Part shown: one piece after another, positions 1 to 11,745 of the stretch
Position numbering within the stretch: the stretch's first letter is position 1
How the letters are laid out: every line of letters begins with the position of its first letter
Assembly (NCBI GenBank): GCA_028551475.1
Contig: CM052360.1
Location: 21,832,682-21,896,681 of the forward strand
Source: Casuarina equisetifolia
Taxonomy: Eukaryota; Streptophyta; Magnoliopsida; Fagales; Casuarinaceae
Direction: 5' to 3'
DNA length: 64,000 bases
Program-made: the position numbers and the translations under genes
The notes under the pieces: model-generated
Database searches by the model: none
What the model saw: the letters and a program-made list of their open reading frames with translations, nothing else
Told to the model about the DNA's origin: nothing

Positions 1-820
1 AAGTACAAAAGCCAACGTGGAGCATAACCACACTTTTCAAGTAAACAGAAATTTTGATATAGTTCAAATTTAAATTTCTCTTCAATAAGTTGTAATGCTA
101 AAGTATGTTATTAAACTTTTTTATTTTTTTTTCTTAAAACTCGCATATTTAAAACAAAAAAAATGACATGATGCAATCTTGCATCTAAAAGTTTGATCAG
201 ATTCATCACACCCTCCCTTTCTCCCTTTCGGTCTGACTCATAACGCTTTCATTTTTTCAGACCTGTGTTGTGCGATTGTACTTACCAGTTTTTTAATCTG
301 CTGTACCACAGAACCGGCATTCACATGTTCCTGAGAGCACAAAACAGAAGACGTTAGTTATGTCACCGGGAGTAAAAAGATCTGGTATTTGGAGGGATTA
401 AAACTATAGAAAATAAAAGAACAAAAGAAAATTAGAGGATAAACACCACCAACAGAAAATCAAGTATTAACTGCGACACAAAAATCTACCTTATGCTCTT
501 TTTCAAGTTCAGGCTTGGCGTTCGATGTTCCGCCCTTGCGACTCGGTTTTTCCGCATGCTATGGGAACAAATGAAAAGATTTAGTACTGAGAAGGGACAG
601 GACAGAAGTCAACGTCAAGCATCACCATGCTCAAGAAATCAGTAAGATTTCAGCTAAAGGATTACGTTGACTCATAACTCTCCCTCCCTCTCTGCCTGAC
701 TCAGAACCTTTTCGTCTCTTTAGATATGTCTCAAGCACTTGCACTTACCGCAAGGAAACTATTGTCGCCTCCAGCATCTTTTGCACTGTTAAGTGCGCCA
801 GGGCGATTTTGACCTTTCAT
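1..820 (-). CDS. 5' part of a multi-exon gene of the pseudokinase-associated family, copy 1 (partial, runs off left edge)
   Basis: Not in any family I can name. Three exons can be read on the minus strand with good splice sites, all phase 0. Exon 1 is 749-820: Met start at 820, 24 codons, contains SAKDAGGDNSF, donor GTAAGT. Exon 2 is 490-558: 23 codons, starts HAEKPSRKGG, acceptor CCATAG. Exon 3 is 286-330: 15 codons, EHVNAGSVVQQIKKL, donor GTAAGT. The next exon would lie left of position 1; in the paralogue at 61.3-62.5 kb it starts at 61631. The visible product is hydrophilic and Lys/Gly-rich, with no signal peptide or membrane segment. Exon 3 aligns in position and sequence (AGSVVQQ against AGSIRDL) with the start of the kinase-like exon at 58245, so this gene and the pseudokinase gene share a 5' architecture. 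The function is unknown. Unlike copy 2, exon 1 is intact here. Confidence 0.6.
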
Positions 821-1917
821 GAGGCAACACAGAATTCAGCTAAAGCACGTTGGGAGAACAAACACCTGCAGGGAAGGCACTCAAAAGACGACTGTTCTAG
901 TGTAAAACTATTGAGAAAGTAAGAAAGAAAAAAGAAATATGTGAAAGTTATGCTAGTATTATTATTAAGAATATTAAGTGGTCCCGTAATCATCTTCAAA
1001 AGACGTTTTTAGGTGGAAAGGGGAAGCCACCACTTATAAGGCCCAAATTTATATGCTCTTTTCCTAATGAGGGATAAATCTAAGCATCCTCAATAATTAT
1101 TATTTAAAGAAAACTTGTATATGAGTTTTATATATAAAGAAATATCATAAACTGAGTAAGAAAATTATAAATCCTATTATAATTAATAAATGAAAGTACA
1201 AAGCCTACTAAAATCAGAAAATAAAATTATAAAGCCTAGGATAATCAAAAAAATGTAGAACCTTTGATGGGCTCAATAAAAAACTGTATATGAACTCTAT
1301 ATATTAATAATAATAAACATTTTAACATGTCTTTAATTGATTGATGACATATAGGATTCTCAGGAATACGGATGTTTAACATTACAAGCAGAAAATCTAC
1401 TTCATGCCTAAGGCTTTCAATCAATTGGTTTGATCTTATCTTGTTAAGCATATCTTTTCATTGTGTTGTTTTCTAGGGAAAGTCTTAGGTTAGTTGATAC
1501 TTAAGACATTTAAAAGAATAGATAAGCTTTCTAGTTTAACAACTATCACTCATAGACATTCGGTAAGATCTTGAAGGAAAAAAATCACTTAAAAGTTTGT
1601 TTATTAAGAAAAATAAGTGTGTAAAGGAAGCAGAAGGACACGTCAACGTAAATGCAGAGTTCTGCAGCAATCCGCCAAACGCATTGAACTGTGAATAGAA
1701 CTGCTTATTACAATTTTCTTTTTCTTCGCCGTTCTAGATGCTTTTTCTATTAGATTACAGACTGGGGAATTCGTTAAAGCAACCCTTTACATAGGGTGTA
1801 TGTGCCTTTACATTCATCATAAAATTTGGAGAACAATACACGGAAAAGCTTCCACAACTCTCCACCTCATTTTATCTATGTTTTCCTCTATTTTCTCATC
1901 TTCTCCTCAAATGTGGC
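1..1917. repeat. Segmental duplication, left copy (partner 61708-63652)
   Basis: Base-by-base similarity to 61708-63652 runs through introns, exons and about 1.1 kb of upstream DNA, with only scattered substitutions and small indels. Both copies have the same orientation and start about 61.7 kb apart. The homology stops at about 1917, exactly where LINE sequence begins; the right copy continues into different DNA. The stretch 821-1917 has no coding sequence I can support. It probably holds the promoter and leader of copy 1. Confidence 0.85.
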
Positions 1918-4586
1918 AACAAAGGATTAAGGGCACTATAATGTATAGAACAATTATAAAGTTGAAGGAAATGAAAAAGAAGTTGAGAAAGCTAAATAGA
2001 GAGGAATTTGGAGAATTACCAAAGAAAATAGAGATAGCAAGGAAACAACTACAAATAGCACAAGGAAAGCTTTTTTATGACCCTTCAAATACCCAATTGC
2101 GCAATGAAGAAAATAAGTGGTTAGAAAAGTTACTAATACATAGCAAGCATGAAAAAATACTTTTGAAGCAAAAATCAAGAAATACTTGGCTAAAAAAGGG
2201 AGATTGTAATAGTACAGTTTTTTTTAGAAGCATGATGAAGAAGAGAGCAAAGCATCACATTGTCAAGCTGGAAATAGACGATGGGCAACTTACTGAAGAT
2301 CTTGAAATTATAAAGAACAAAATTCTAAGTTACTATCAAAACTTGCTAGGGAGGGCAAACCAACTTCAACCACCAAAAGCAAAATTAAGAGAGTTATTTC
2401 TCATGGAAATTTCAGAAGAGATAAAGAGAAATCTTATAGCAGATGTTCAAAGAGAAGAGATACAAAAGGTCTTTAATACTATTGGTGATTACAAAGCTCC
2501 AGGTCCTGATGGATATAATAGCTTCTTTTTCAAGAAAGCTTGGAGTATTATAGAGAGTGACATAGAAGATGCAGTTATAGCTTTCTTTCAGAAGAGACAG
2601 CTACTCTAAAGCATAAATTCAACAGTAATATCCCTTGTCCCTAAGAAACTTAATGCCACTAATATAAAAGATTTTAGACCAATCTCCTATTGCAATGTGT
2701 TGTACAAGATCATTTCTAAAATTATGGTAGGAAGATTAAGTATAGCTTTGCCTCATTTCATACATCCTTATCAAACAACTTTTGTGCTAGGAAGGAATAT
2801 TAAAGAAAATATTTTATTATGTCAAGAGTTAATACACAATTATCATAAAGGTATTCATGGGAAAAGGGTAGCAATTAAGGTTGATATTATCAAAGCATAT
2901 GATTCAATAAACTAGAATGCTATCCTGAATACTCTAAAAGTTTTAAAGTTCCAAGACAAATTTAGATTGTTGATTGAAAGCTGCATTACTACTATTGGAT
3001 AGTCTGTGAACATCAATGGCTTTTATACAGGTTTTTTTAAAGGGGCAAAGGGACATAGACAAGGAAACCTTCTCTTTCCTTTTCTCTTTGTTATTGTGAT
3101 GGAAATTCTTAACAGAATTATACAAAAGAAAGTATCTTCTAGAAGGTTTAAATTTCACTGGAAAAGCTCTAAAGAGAAGATCACTCATCTATGCTTTGCT
3201 AATGATCTTTTTCTGTTTGCTCATAGAGATATTGAGTTTATATTATGTTTACTATATGCTATGCAAGAGTTTGAAGATATAACAGGTTTGAAGATGTATC
3301 TAGAAAAGTGCCAAATTTTCTTTTCAAGCTTGTCTGGACAAGAAAAGACTTTAATACTTGATCATATTCCTATCCGAGAAGGTTAACTTCCCATAAAATA
3401 CTTGAGAGTTCCATTAATTACTAAAAGACTCTCTAACCTAGATTGTACTATCCTGACAGAAAAGATATTGAGGAGAATTGAAGGATGAGAGTCTAAGCAT
3501 ATTAGTTATGAGAGGAGACTGCAACTAGCACAAAGTGTTCTATTTTCATTGCAAACAATTGGATGCAAATTTTTCTATTGCCAAAACAGACTCTTTATGA
3601 AATTGAAAAAAGGATTAGAACCTTTCTTTAGGCAGGTAAATCTAAGGGACGATGTGTAGCGAAAGTGGCATGGAAAGAAGTTTGTTGGCCTAAAATTTTT
3701 GGAGGATTAAGTTTGATAGACATTCATACTTGGAATAAGGTGGTAATTGAAAAACTCTTATGGTTTCTTGTGCACCCCAACACAAACTCTTATGGGTTAA
3801 ATGGATGATAACAGAAAATTTGAAGGAAAGGAATGTATTAGAAGTTAAGATGAAAGGATCATTAGTTTGGAGTTTTGGGAATATTTTACAAGTAAGAAGT
3901 GAACTTACGCAACAGGCGACGGACTCAGAATACAATATTGCCAAAAGTTATGTAGCACTAAGAGAGAACAAAGAAGATACTGAATGGGCAAGACTTGTAT
4001 GGAAAGAAAGAGTACTAAAGCATAATTTTATCTACTAGACCACTTTGAAAGACAAACTATCCACAACAGATAGGGTGGCTAAATGGAATAGTTCAATGGA
4101 TCTACAATGCAACCTTTGCCAACAAGAAGAAGAATCACAAGAACATTTATTTTTTAAGTGTAAGTTTACAAACTACATTTGAAAGGCTTTGTTAGGCATG
4201 AATGGATTAACTCGAAGAATTGAACACTAAAAAGTTGAAATATGTTGAATGATCAAGACTGTTAAGAGAAAGAGCTTTGCAGCAACTTTGCTTAATATAT
4301 CTTTCAAGGCCTTATTGTATCACATTTAGAGAGAAAGGAATAGAAAAAGATTCAACGATACAAGTCTAGATAACTCAACCATTATTGCTAAAATAAAAAA
4401 TGATGTGAGAGGGAAAATTTCATCTACCAGAGGAGTCAAGCTTACAAATTGTAATAAATTTTTACAAGAACTTTGAAATTTTGCCAAGTGCAATATTTGA
4501 ACTTAGATGATAATATTTTGTAATCAAACAATCTTGTAATTTTTTTACGGGTGATATATAATTTGACCTTTCACAAAAAAAAAACC
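1918..4586 (+). mobile_element. 5'-truncated L1-type LINE (endonuclease missing), degenerate
   Basis: Reverse-transcriptase sequence of a plant LINE reads on the plus strand. Open frames at 1954-2609, 2697-2915 and 3006-3386 carry the usual plant LINE landmarks: FGELPKKIEIA, LKQKSRNTWLKKGD, YKAPGPDGYNSFFFKKAW, VAIKVDIIKAYDS and HLCFANDLF (the catalytic FADD box changed to FAND). A zinc-binding RVT tail (CNLCQQEEESQEHLFFKC) follows near 4110. Stops and frame changes separate the pieces. The 3' end is a 10-A tail at 4577-4586 preceded by TTTGACCTTTCAC. No ORF1 or endonuclease is present, so the copy is 5'-truncated. I found no target-site duplication: the left junction is also the end of the segmental duplication, and the right flank (CCCACTATAG) does not resume the duplicated sequence. 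Confidence 0.85.
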
Positions 4587-5339
4587 CACTATAGCAACGG
4601 ATGGGAGGCCTAACTCCATATTTACATTTTTATCGAAGAAATCTATAAGAGCTGGTGAGGAATGGTTTTACTCGAACACAGGGCTGTGGTTTTGAGCCAG
4701 AGTTTTGAGCTGCCACGAGGAAAACCACCTGGCCATTGGACGGGGGATCCTGTGCTTTCATGAACAAAACCTTGCATGGCCTCACTTTGCCGATGGGTTC
4801 CCCCGTGCAACATGGAGGGCGGTCATTTGAAACTACCATTTAGTAGACCCAGTCCAACTACATTGGATAGGTTTAGCATTGGTTAGTTCATATCCGAGCC
4901 TGAAAAGTGCTTAAACACGGCAACGAAAAGGGGCAGGAACAAAAGTTTCAAAAGTTTCTGAAAAATCGAGAGCATTTTTCGAGGAGAGAGAAAATCAGGC
5001 CCCCCAATTCCTCTAGACCCCTGTGGTTAGGTCAAAATGTATTCGGGTCTCACGAAGTCAGTTAGATCATTGGTCTGACTAGGAGATTGGACCTTTCGAC
5101 CTATCTAGGCCTATATGGCAAAATGATGTGTTCTTAAGCTTAGTCTTTGTGTTGGATTGGCACCAAGTATATTGTTCTTAAGCCTAGCCCATGTTTTGGA
5201 TTAGCCCTAGTTACCGTAATGTTAGGCCTACAGGGCCCCATGGTGTAAGGGCTTAGCTCACTTTATTTGTTAAAGAAATTATTAGTGTACCAAAAAGAGA
5301 AAGCACGTGACACAGAAAGCGGAACGATGGCCAATGCAA
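4587..5339. other. Intergenic, no gene seen
   Basis: Less AT-rich than its surroundings and without a supported reading frame. It contains an imperfect short tandem duplication around 5128-5215 (two copies of a segment reading TTCTTAAGC(T/C)TAG followed by GTTTTGGATT-type sequence). Nothing else recognised. Confidence 0.4.
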
Positions 5340-5735
5340 AATCTTAGAAAGCATATTCTTACTAGGGCCTTCATCGGTTCTCTTCAGTTGTAATGATTTC
5401 TAATGATCAGGTTTTGATATTTACTGGAAAGAGTCATACAGAAAAATATAAAAAAATGATTTACTTGGTAACTAATCTTTATTTTCTAATGAGAGAATAG
5501 TGGGCCTAAAGAAGATAATAAATAAGACCTAGTTGCAAGCTTTAAAGTGGCTTAAAGATGCCTTCTCTCTGTGTGAGTCTGCACCACCACGTAAATCTTA
5601 AGTGGTTTTCGTTAGCTGTGCTGTTGCGGTAGCCTGTAGTGCAGAATTTAATTTGGGATTGTTTGTGGATATAGAGTTGAAGAACGACTTTAGTTCTCAG
5701 GGGAACTTGTATCTTACATCTGCGGAGAGGGTCTG
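5340..5735. repeat. Dispersed non-coding repeat R1, copy a
   Basis: About 400 bp that recurs in diverged form near 6375-6545, 7180-7640 and 11410-11745. Shared landmarks in order are a GTAATGATTTCTAA-like start, GATAATAAATAA / GACCTAGTTGCA, AGTGGCTTAA.GATGCCTT, CTGCACCACC and TTAGCTGTGCT.TTG. It has no coding capacity. It could be old promoter or leader DNA copied along with local genes, or an unclassified element; no terminal repeats were seen. Confidence 0.6.
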
Positions 5736-6374
5736 GTGGACTGAGTTACTTCATTAGTATCATCTACTAACACGTTACACGTTATACGCTACAACCACGC
5801 GAAAACCCACTGCAACCCTAAACACGTGATGGCTCCTAAGGAAGATGTGAGACACGACCGGAATCTTGCAATTTGCTCATCGTGAATCGCCTGCCGGTGA
5901 ACCACTGCACGAACTCCCCTCTCTTTCCGCTAACCATACGAATCCACGGAGTTGACGCACTACCGGAGCCCCCTCCCACTCAACTGAAAGCGCAATTTAC
6001 TGCTACACAAACTACATTTTCGCGCACTTGGAAAGGCAAATGGTCACGAACTAGGCTGAAGCAATCCTTTTCCACAATTAGACGCACGAACTAGACCTTT
6101 GGTGGCCTTACGGGCTTTACCCAGCGCATATAATCTCTAGACAAGTCCCTCAAAATTTGAACCTAGTCAATAAGTTTAGCGGGTTACGCAGAATTGTCAT
6201 TTTTGTATTTTCAAGATAGTTGGCAGAGAGTAGTTTTCCGACAGTTGTCCCAGAGGCTGAAGAGTGACCTGATGACCATCGGAAAGCTGTTGAAATCCAA
6301 CGGTTGTCCTCCACTTGAAGCGTCGATGCCAGGTCATGGCTGGCAGATGCTCTGATGTTTACAGGCTTGGTTTC
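5736..6374. other. GC-richer segment with a short open stretch near 6177-6355
   Basis: This stretch is richer in G+C than the flanks (CACGTTACACG, CCGGAGCCCCCTCCCACTC). The plus frame from about 6177 to the TGA at 6355 stays open for about 60 codons and reads like protein near its end (QLSQRLKSDLMTIGKLLKSN, then GCPPLEASMPGHGWQML and stop), but has no Met start and no recognised family. It may be an exon fragment of a lost gene. Confidence 0.3.
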
Positions 6375-6545
6375 TTCAGTTTTCTTTTCAATTGTAATGA
6401 TCTCTAAAGATTGCTTTTTGATATTTGATCAAAAGAGCACCGACCTCTTCGCACTCAAAAAGAAGAAAGAGGATAACAAATAATGACCTAGTTGCACGCT
6501 TTTAAAGTGGCTTAATGATGCCTTGTGTCTTTGGAGCCTGTATAC
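6375..6545. repeat. Repeat R1, copy b (partial)
   Basis: Shares CAATTGTAATGATCTCTAAAG, the GATAACAAATAATGACCTAG block and GTGGCTTAATGATGCCTTG with the other R1 copies, then diverges after the TTGGAGCCTG block. Confidence 0.6.
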
Positions 6546-7179
6546 AATGCGCCTTGGTCATTAAATTAAGAGGTTTAGGACTAAAAGGTTAGTTTCGACA
6601 TATTTCAGTTAAATATTATTCTTAACTTAAGTCTTTATAAGCTTAAGCTTGTTATTGGTTTCCATAAGTGCATGATGAACTGCCACACTTTTTAAGTGCT
6701 GGTCACACACTAAGTAATTCACCTAATGTAAGTATCCTTTTTTTAAGTAACCCTTTCTATAAATTGTCTTATTTTTAGTTTGAACTTAGGAAATAGTGCT
6801 AGCGCTAATATTATTTGTTATATATTTCAATCATTAAGGTAGGAAAAAAAAAAGAAATAAGTTTTAGGACTAATTTCGTCGTACTTCATTTAAATAGCAT
6901 TCCTAACTAAGCTTCCTATAAGCCTAAATCTGCTAGACTTCTCATAAGCCCGTAATGCTCTACCAATGAAAAGAGGTTGTGAAAAGTGCCGCTGTCCGAC
7001 ACCGAGCAAAGCTGAAATATCAGACTTCTTTCATGTTATTGTGCTGCGAATTTCCCACAAAAATAAATTTTGGAAAATTTAATTTTGTTTCTTCAAAATC
7101 AGTTGTTTCACCAATACATCGGGGTGCTTCAAGAGAAAGTTGATACAGAAAATGAAATGTAGGGAAAATGAAAAATTTT
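6546..7179. other. AT-rich intergenic with a small internal duplication
   Basis: No gene seen. Two diverged copies of a segment of about 110 bp occur at about 6590-6700 and 6860-6970 (GGACTAA..., TTTAAATA..., CTATAAGC.TAA, CATAAG.. landmarks). Confidence 0.4.
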
Positions 7180-7640
7180 TGAAAGCAGAGATTCCTAATA
7201 AGGCTTTCTTTGATTATCTTTAGTTGCAATGTTTTCGAAAAATTTCTTTTCGGTATTTTATGGAAAGAGTACTGGGCTCCTCACATTTGACAAAAATTTA
7301 ACTTGGTAACTTATCTTTTATATATTAATGAGACACAGTCCGCTTAAAGATATTAAGGAAGAAAGAAGGTAATAAACGAAGATCTAGTTGCATGCTTTTT
7401 AGAGTGGCTTAATGATGCCTTGTCCCTCTGGAGCCTGCACCACCCACGAAAGCCTTAACTAAAGGGCAACTAAAGATATACAGTTTCTGTCTTTTGAACC
7501 CAAGTGGTTGCAATTATTAGCTGTGCTCTTGTGGGGGCTGTAGTGTAGAATTCAATTTGGGATTGTTTGCAGAAATATAATTGAAGGAAGGCTTCACTTT
7601 CAGAAGAATTTTATTGAAGTCTAGATATTGATTGAAAATT
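7180..7640. repeat. Repeat R1, copy c
   Basis: The longest R1 copy. It carries every landmark of copy a plus the central block (AAGGGCAACTAAAGATATACA) that copy d also has. It ends just before the poly-T that marks the 3' end of the minus-strand LINE at 7672. Confidence 0.6.
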
Positions 7641-8909
7641 TTGAAAATCTACCATGAGGCTTTAGATAGATTTTTTTTTTTTGTTGAAATATAAGTTTGC
7701 ATTAATATAAAGTAGTGTACAAAAGTAGAGGGGCATACCCTAGCATTACAATTTTCAACAACTAAATAGATCTTTTCTCTCCTCTACTAAAAATAAAAAG
7801 GTCATTAGCAAAGCTAAAATACATCACTCGTTCAATAAAACTCATTAGAAAGCCCATTTGCTTCCATTACCATTTGTGAAAATTATATCTAGGTAAGTGC
7901 TCTTGAGTCAAAAAAAATTGTTCGTTATCTTTCTCCCTTTCATAAAAGCAAATTGGCTGCTGGAACTAATGCTTGGGAGGATGATTGTTAACTTGTTGGA
8001 TAGGAATTTGTCACACATTTGTATATAATATTGCAGCATGAAACTAGTCTATATGTGCCATTGGATCTTTATGCATACGTCTTGAGGTGAAGAAAGATTG
8101 GATGGCCTATGAAGTGTCTTGTCCACTTTGTTCCATGAAGCTTTAAAGAAATTAGTATTACAACTATCTAGACTAGGTGCTTTATCACTCTTCATTGAGA
8201 ATACAACATTTTTGATTTCTTGGTAACGTAGGAACAAATATGATATTGTTCATGAAGTAGGATTGTACATCTTGTTTACACTTTTCTCAATAAATATCTC
8301 ATTGATAGGCTCTTGAGGTGGCTTGTAGCTAGAAAGGTACTTATAGTATTTGATAAATGTATCCTTGATCATGGGGCAAGATCATCTCATATAATTTCAT
8401 CTTATAATGCAACAAAGAATATCTTGGAACTAGTTCTTCGTGACTGAATGGTCTTTAAGAACTAGTTCTTCTTAATCCACTAGTTGTAACTATTAGACCT
8501 TGGATTTTTGCTTTAGTAAGCTTTCTTTTGTTTTTAGGATATTAACATGTCTCTTTGCCATTTTAATCTCTTCTATAATAATAGTTTCCTTTGAAGCCTA
8601 AGGTATTTCTAGTTTCTTAGACCTACATGCTCACACTATTGAAATGTTGCCTATTCAGTTCATGAACATGCATGCTCATGCTATTAAAGGAAATCCCACC
8701 ACTTTTGCTGCATGCCCCATTTCATCTTCCAAAGGGAGGAAATATAAAATTGACTAATCTACATATCAAAGAACTTGAAAGGTTTTTTAGTTTTAGGAGC
8801 TCTTGAGTTAATCTTGGTTATGGTTAGTGCATGGTTTGAAGTTCCAAAGCATAGGAATTAGGCTTGAGCATTAGAAAAAAGTTGATTCCAATAATCATTA
8901 ACCGTGATC

Positions 8910-8941
8910 CTATCTCAATTCTCTCAATTCTCTCAATTCTC
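8910..8941. repeat. Short tandem repeat (TCTCAATTC)n
   Basis: About three head-to-tail copies of a 9-10 bp unit reading CTCAATT inside the decayed LINE. Confidence 0.7.
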
Positions 8942-9886
8942 ATGTCTATCAAATAGTGGTCCAAAGTATGTTACATCTTCTAGGCTGGCTTCTTGCAAAC
9001 ATTGGACTAGATCCTATATCTTTGAGTTACAACCTTTCATCCTTCCTTTTCTTTCCTACGGGCATGTAATGGCATTGAAATTTCCACTAATTGTCTATCA
9101 ATGGCTTTTGTAACTACTCACTTGTCTTTCAACATCTTTCCAAAGCCTGTCTTTCAATTGAATTATTTGAACTATAAACAAGGAAAGAAAGCTCCTTGTT
9201 GCATATGTAGTAGATTCTAATCCAAAGTGCATTGTTTGGTTAGATTGTTGAAGCAAGTTGAAAGAAACTTATCCTAGACTCCACCCTATCAATATTCTTC
9301 AACAACTACCATCTAGTTATTATCACATTATGTCCAATCCCTGTGAATAGCATCTTGAACCCTCCTTTTATTTATTGACTTTACTCTTTAACAAAGCAAT
9401 AATAGACAATTTGTATTCTCCAATAAGTAGTGTAACTTACTTATGCTTAGAGGGGTCATGTAACATTTTATTATACTATGAAGCAACAATCATTGGACTA
9501 TTTTAGAAGTGGTTCCATTGGCTATGAGCTTCTTCTTTTTATTGGTTAGACTTTTCATACTTATATCTCCTTTGTTAACCTTGCCATCCTTCTCTGACGT
9601 TTCAATAGAATCTTTAACCTTTTTATTGCACGAGGAAAGTGGTAAGGACTCATCTCCTTCCAAACTAGATGAGTCTTGACTTTGTCTTCTAGTTGGAGTT
9701 GTAGAAATAACTTGAGGTTGGATAGGTTTAGTAATAGCATTATTATTTGGATTGATATCTTCAACAACTTGATTCCTTTCAGTAGTGTCACTTAGGAGCT
9801 TTCTTCTTAGATACTTTAAGGGGAGATGTCTTGATTGCATTCTTCCTAATAACAACTTTTCATATGTCCTTAGCCTCTTTTGTTCT

Positions 9887-11160
9887 TGATAACTCTATTT
9901 TTATAGAGTTATTTTACCTATTTTAGGCAATAAATAACTTTAATAATTGTGTGAAAACATTTGAACTCCTCTTTATTTACCTAAATTTATCTTGTTTACG
10001 TAGAACAAGAAGCCAAGGATAAAAGAGATGAACATGGAGAGCCTGATACTTATTGTGTGGCAAAATCGTAATATCATGATCAAGAGAGTCAAGATGGGCT
10101 TGGGCTTTGAATGATTGTTATTAGATTTTATTGTTATTGGGTTTTCTAAATAATTAGAAAACCTAATCATATTAGGAGTTCAAAGCCTAATTAAATTAGA
10201 AGTTCAAAACTTAATTAAATTAAGAGTTCAAAACCCAATTGTTTTAGATCTCTAAGACCCAATTCTACTAGGATAAGAATAGGTCTAAACCTAAACCCTA
10301 TTTAAGAGAAGAGAAGAGACAAAAGAAGGGAGGAGGAGGAAATTGAGCACAACTCAAGAGAGAGGCCAATAATTCAAGGTTTTCTTAAAGAGAAGACAAA
10401 AAGGGTGACAGACTTCTTGTTCTTAGATTCAAGATGCTTTCTTTATTTCTTATTACCATTCTTCCTTATTATTTCTTTATGTTTTAGTTTATTTTTGTTA
10501 GAGCTATGATGTAACCTAATTATGATGGTATGAATCTTATGATTATTATGTTTTGCAAGATATTTTATTTATGTGAAGTTACATATTACAGAGTTTAATG
10601 CTTTTAGGTGATTAGCTACCACTTAGATGAGTTGATTTGTATGTTAAAGACCGACAGGAAATAGCATGCAGTTGCTTCTTGTAATATGTAACCATAGATT
10701 AAATATGGATAGACATATACCATATTGTTTGTGTGGCTTTCGGTGTAAACTGGGAATATTCATAGATCCTAATGCATTTGGTTTGTTTCAATTCACATAT
10801 AGAGATATAGTGAATTAATGAACTAAGTAGGTTTGCTATATCTAGACATAGGATAGTAAATAAATTAAGAAATTCCGCCATCACATAGATATTATCTCTT
10901 TTGCAAGCATAAATAATCAATATTAGTACCTAGTAATTATGGTGAAGTCATATGCTCTAACATATTTCTTTTATTAAGTTTTCTTAGACTTAGTTAGTTA
11001 ATCTATCATCCATCAATTTGGTTTGCTAGATAAATTCTAGGAGTTATTCACTATTAGTAATTAGTTAGTTTAATAATCACCAATCTCTGTGGGACAATAT
11101 CTTTCTTATCATTATATTACTTGTTTGATATGTTCACTTGCATATAAAGTTCACCGAATA
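9887..11160. mobile_element. Solo LTR, about 1.27 kb, TSD GTTCT
   Basis: The sequence begins TGATAACTCTATTTTTATAG, a start common in plant Ty3-type LTRs, and ends in GAATA. The same 5 bp, GTTCT, lies immediately on both sides (9882-9886 and 11161-11165). The LINE reads continuously once this block is removed, which confirms an insertion. No internal retrotransposon coding sequence is present, so this is a solo LTR. A second copy of the family lies at 42028-43495. The end (CACCAATCTCTGTGGGACAA) is typical of LTR 3' regions of this kind. The assignment to Ty3 rather than another LTR class is an inference. Confidence 0.75.
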
Positions 11161-11409
11161 GTTCTCTTCACTTCCATTTCCTAGTCATCTTGGTTTTCTA
11201 TGGGCATGTCATTGCTAAGTGGCCAAATAGTTTTCATTGCTTTCATACTTCACATTTCATTGGTACTCTACCTTTACAGATATCATCCATGCCTTCTTGT
11301 CTAAGAGGTCAATTGCATCTACGAATGGTTTTGTAGCATCCACTTCAATACAAATTCATGTAGAATTCAATTTCTTCGTTTGTTCAGTAAGGTTATTTGC
11401 AGCAACAGT

Positions 11410-11745
11410 CAACCAATTGTAACGATTTCTAAAGATTGGTTTTTGATATTTTATGGAAGTAGCACCGGGTTCCTCGCACTCAAAAAAGGAAGAAAGAAGA
11501 TAACGAATAATGACCTGTTTCATGTTTTTTAAAGTAGCTTAATGACGCCTTGTCCCCCTGGGGTCTGCACCACCCTCGAAAATCTAAAGCAAAAGGCGGC
11601 AAGTAAAGCTATACACGTTTCTGTCAAGGTTGCCGAGAACCTGCGTGGTTGCAATTATTAACTGCACTGTTGCGGGGTCTGTAGCAAAGAATTTAATAGA
11701 ATTGAAGAACGACTTCACTTTCAGAGGAACTTGTATCATATATCT
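11410..11745. repeat. Repeat R1, copy d
   Basis: Matches copy c closely: TTCTAAAGATTGGTTTTTGA, GGAAGAAAGAAGATAACGAA, TGACGCCTTGTCCCCCTGG, CTGCACCACC, then GTTGCAATTATTAACTGCAC. It starts directly at the truncated 5' end of the LINE. Confidence 0.6.

Larger units (their letters stand above)
7672..11405 (-). mobile_element. Decayed minus-strand LINE fragment, split by a solo LTR
   Basis: On the plus strand the element starts with a T-run at about 7671-7682 (its poly-A tail) and the LINE 3' end GTTGAAATATAAGTTTGCAT. Minus-strand translation shows a worn reverse transcriptase at 8049-8237 (FSMKSDKAPSLDSCNTNFFK, compare the KAPGPDG box) and a Ser/Lys-rich ORF1 tail at 9490-9855. Beyond the LTR insertion, ORF1 continues at 11161-11405 with a degenerate CX2CX4HX4C zinc knuckle (LFGHLAMTC) and the upstream EVDATKPFVDAID segment typical of DUF4283-type plant LINE ORF1. 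Most of the reverse transcriptase and all of the endonuclease are deleted or unreadable. No target-site duplication found. Confidence 0.7.

Noticed and set aside
1918-4586. LINE RT frame 1800-2609 as a host gene
   Set aside because: The first about 40 codons are duplicated flanking DNA; the rest is clear LINE reverse transcriptase.
4630-4839. Possible small gene after the LINE
   Set aside because: No family resemblance and no promoter signal; retained only as intergenic.
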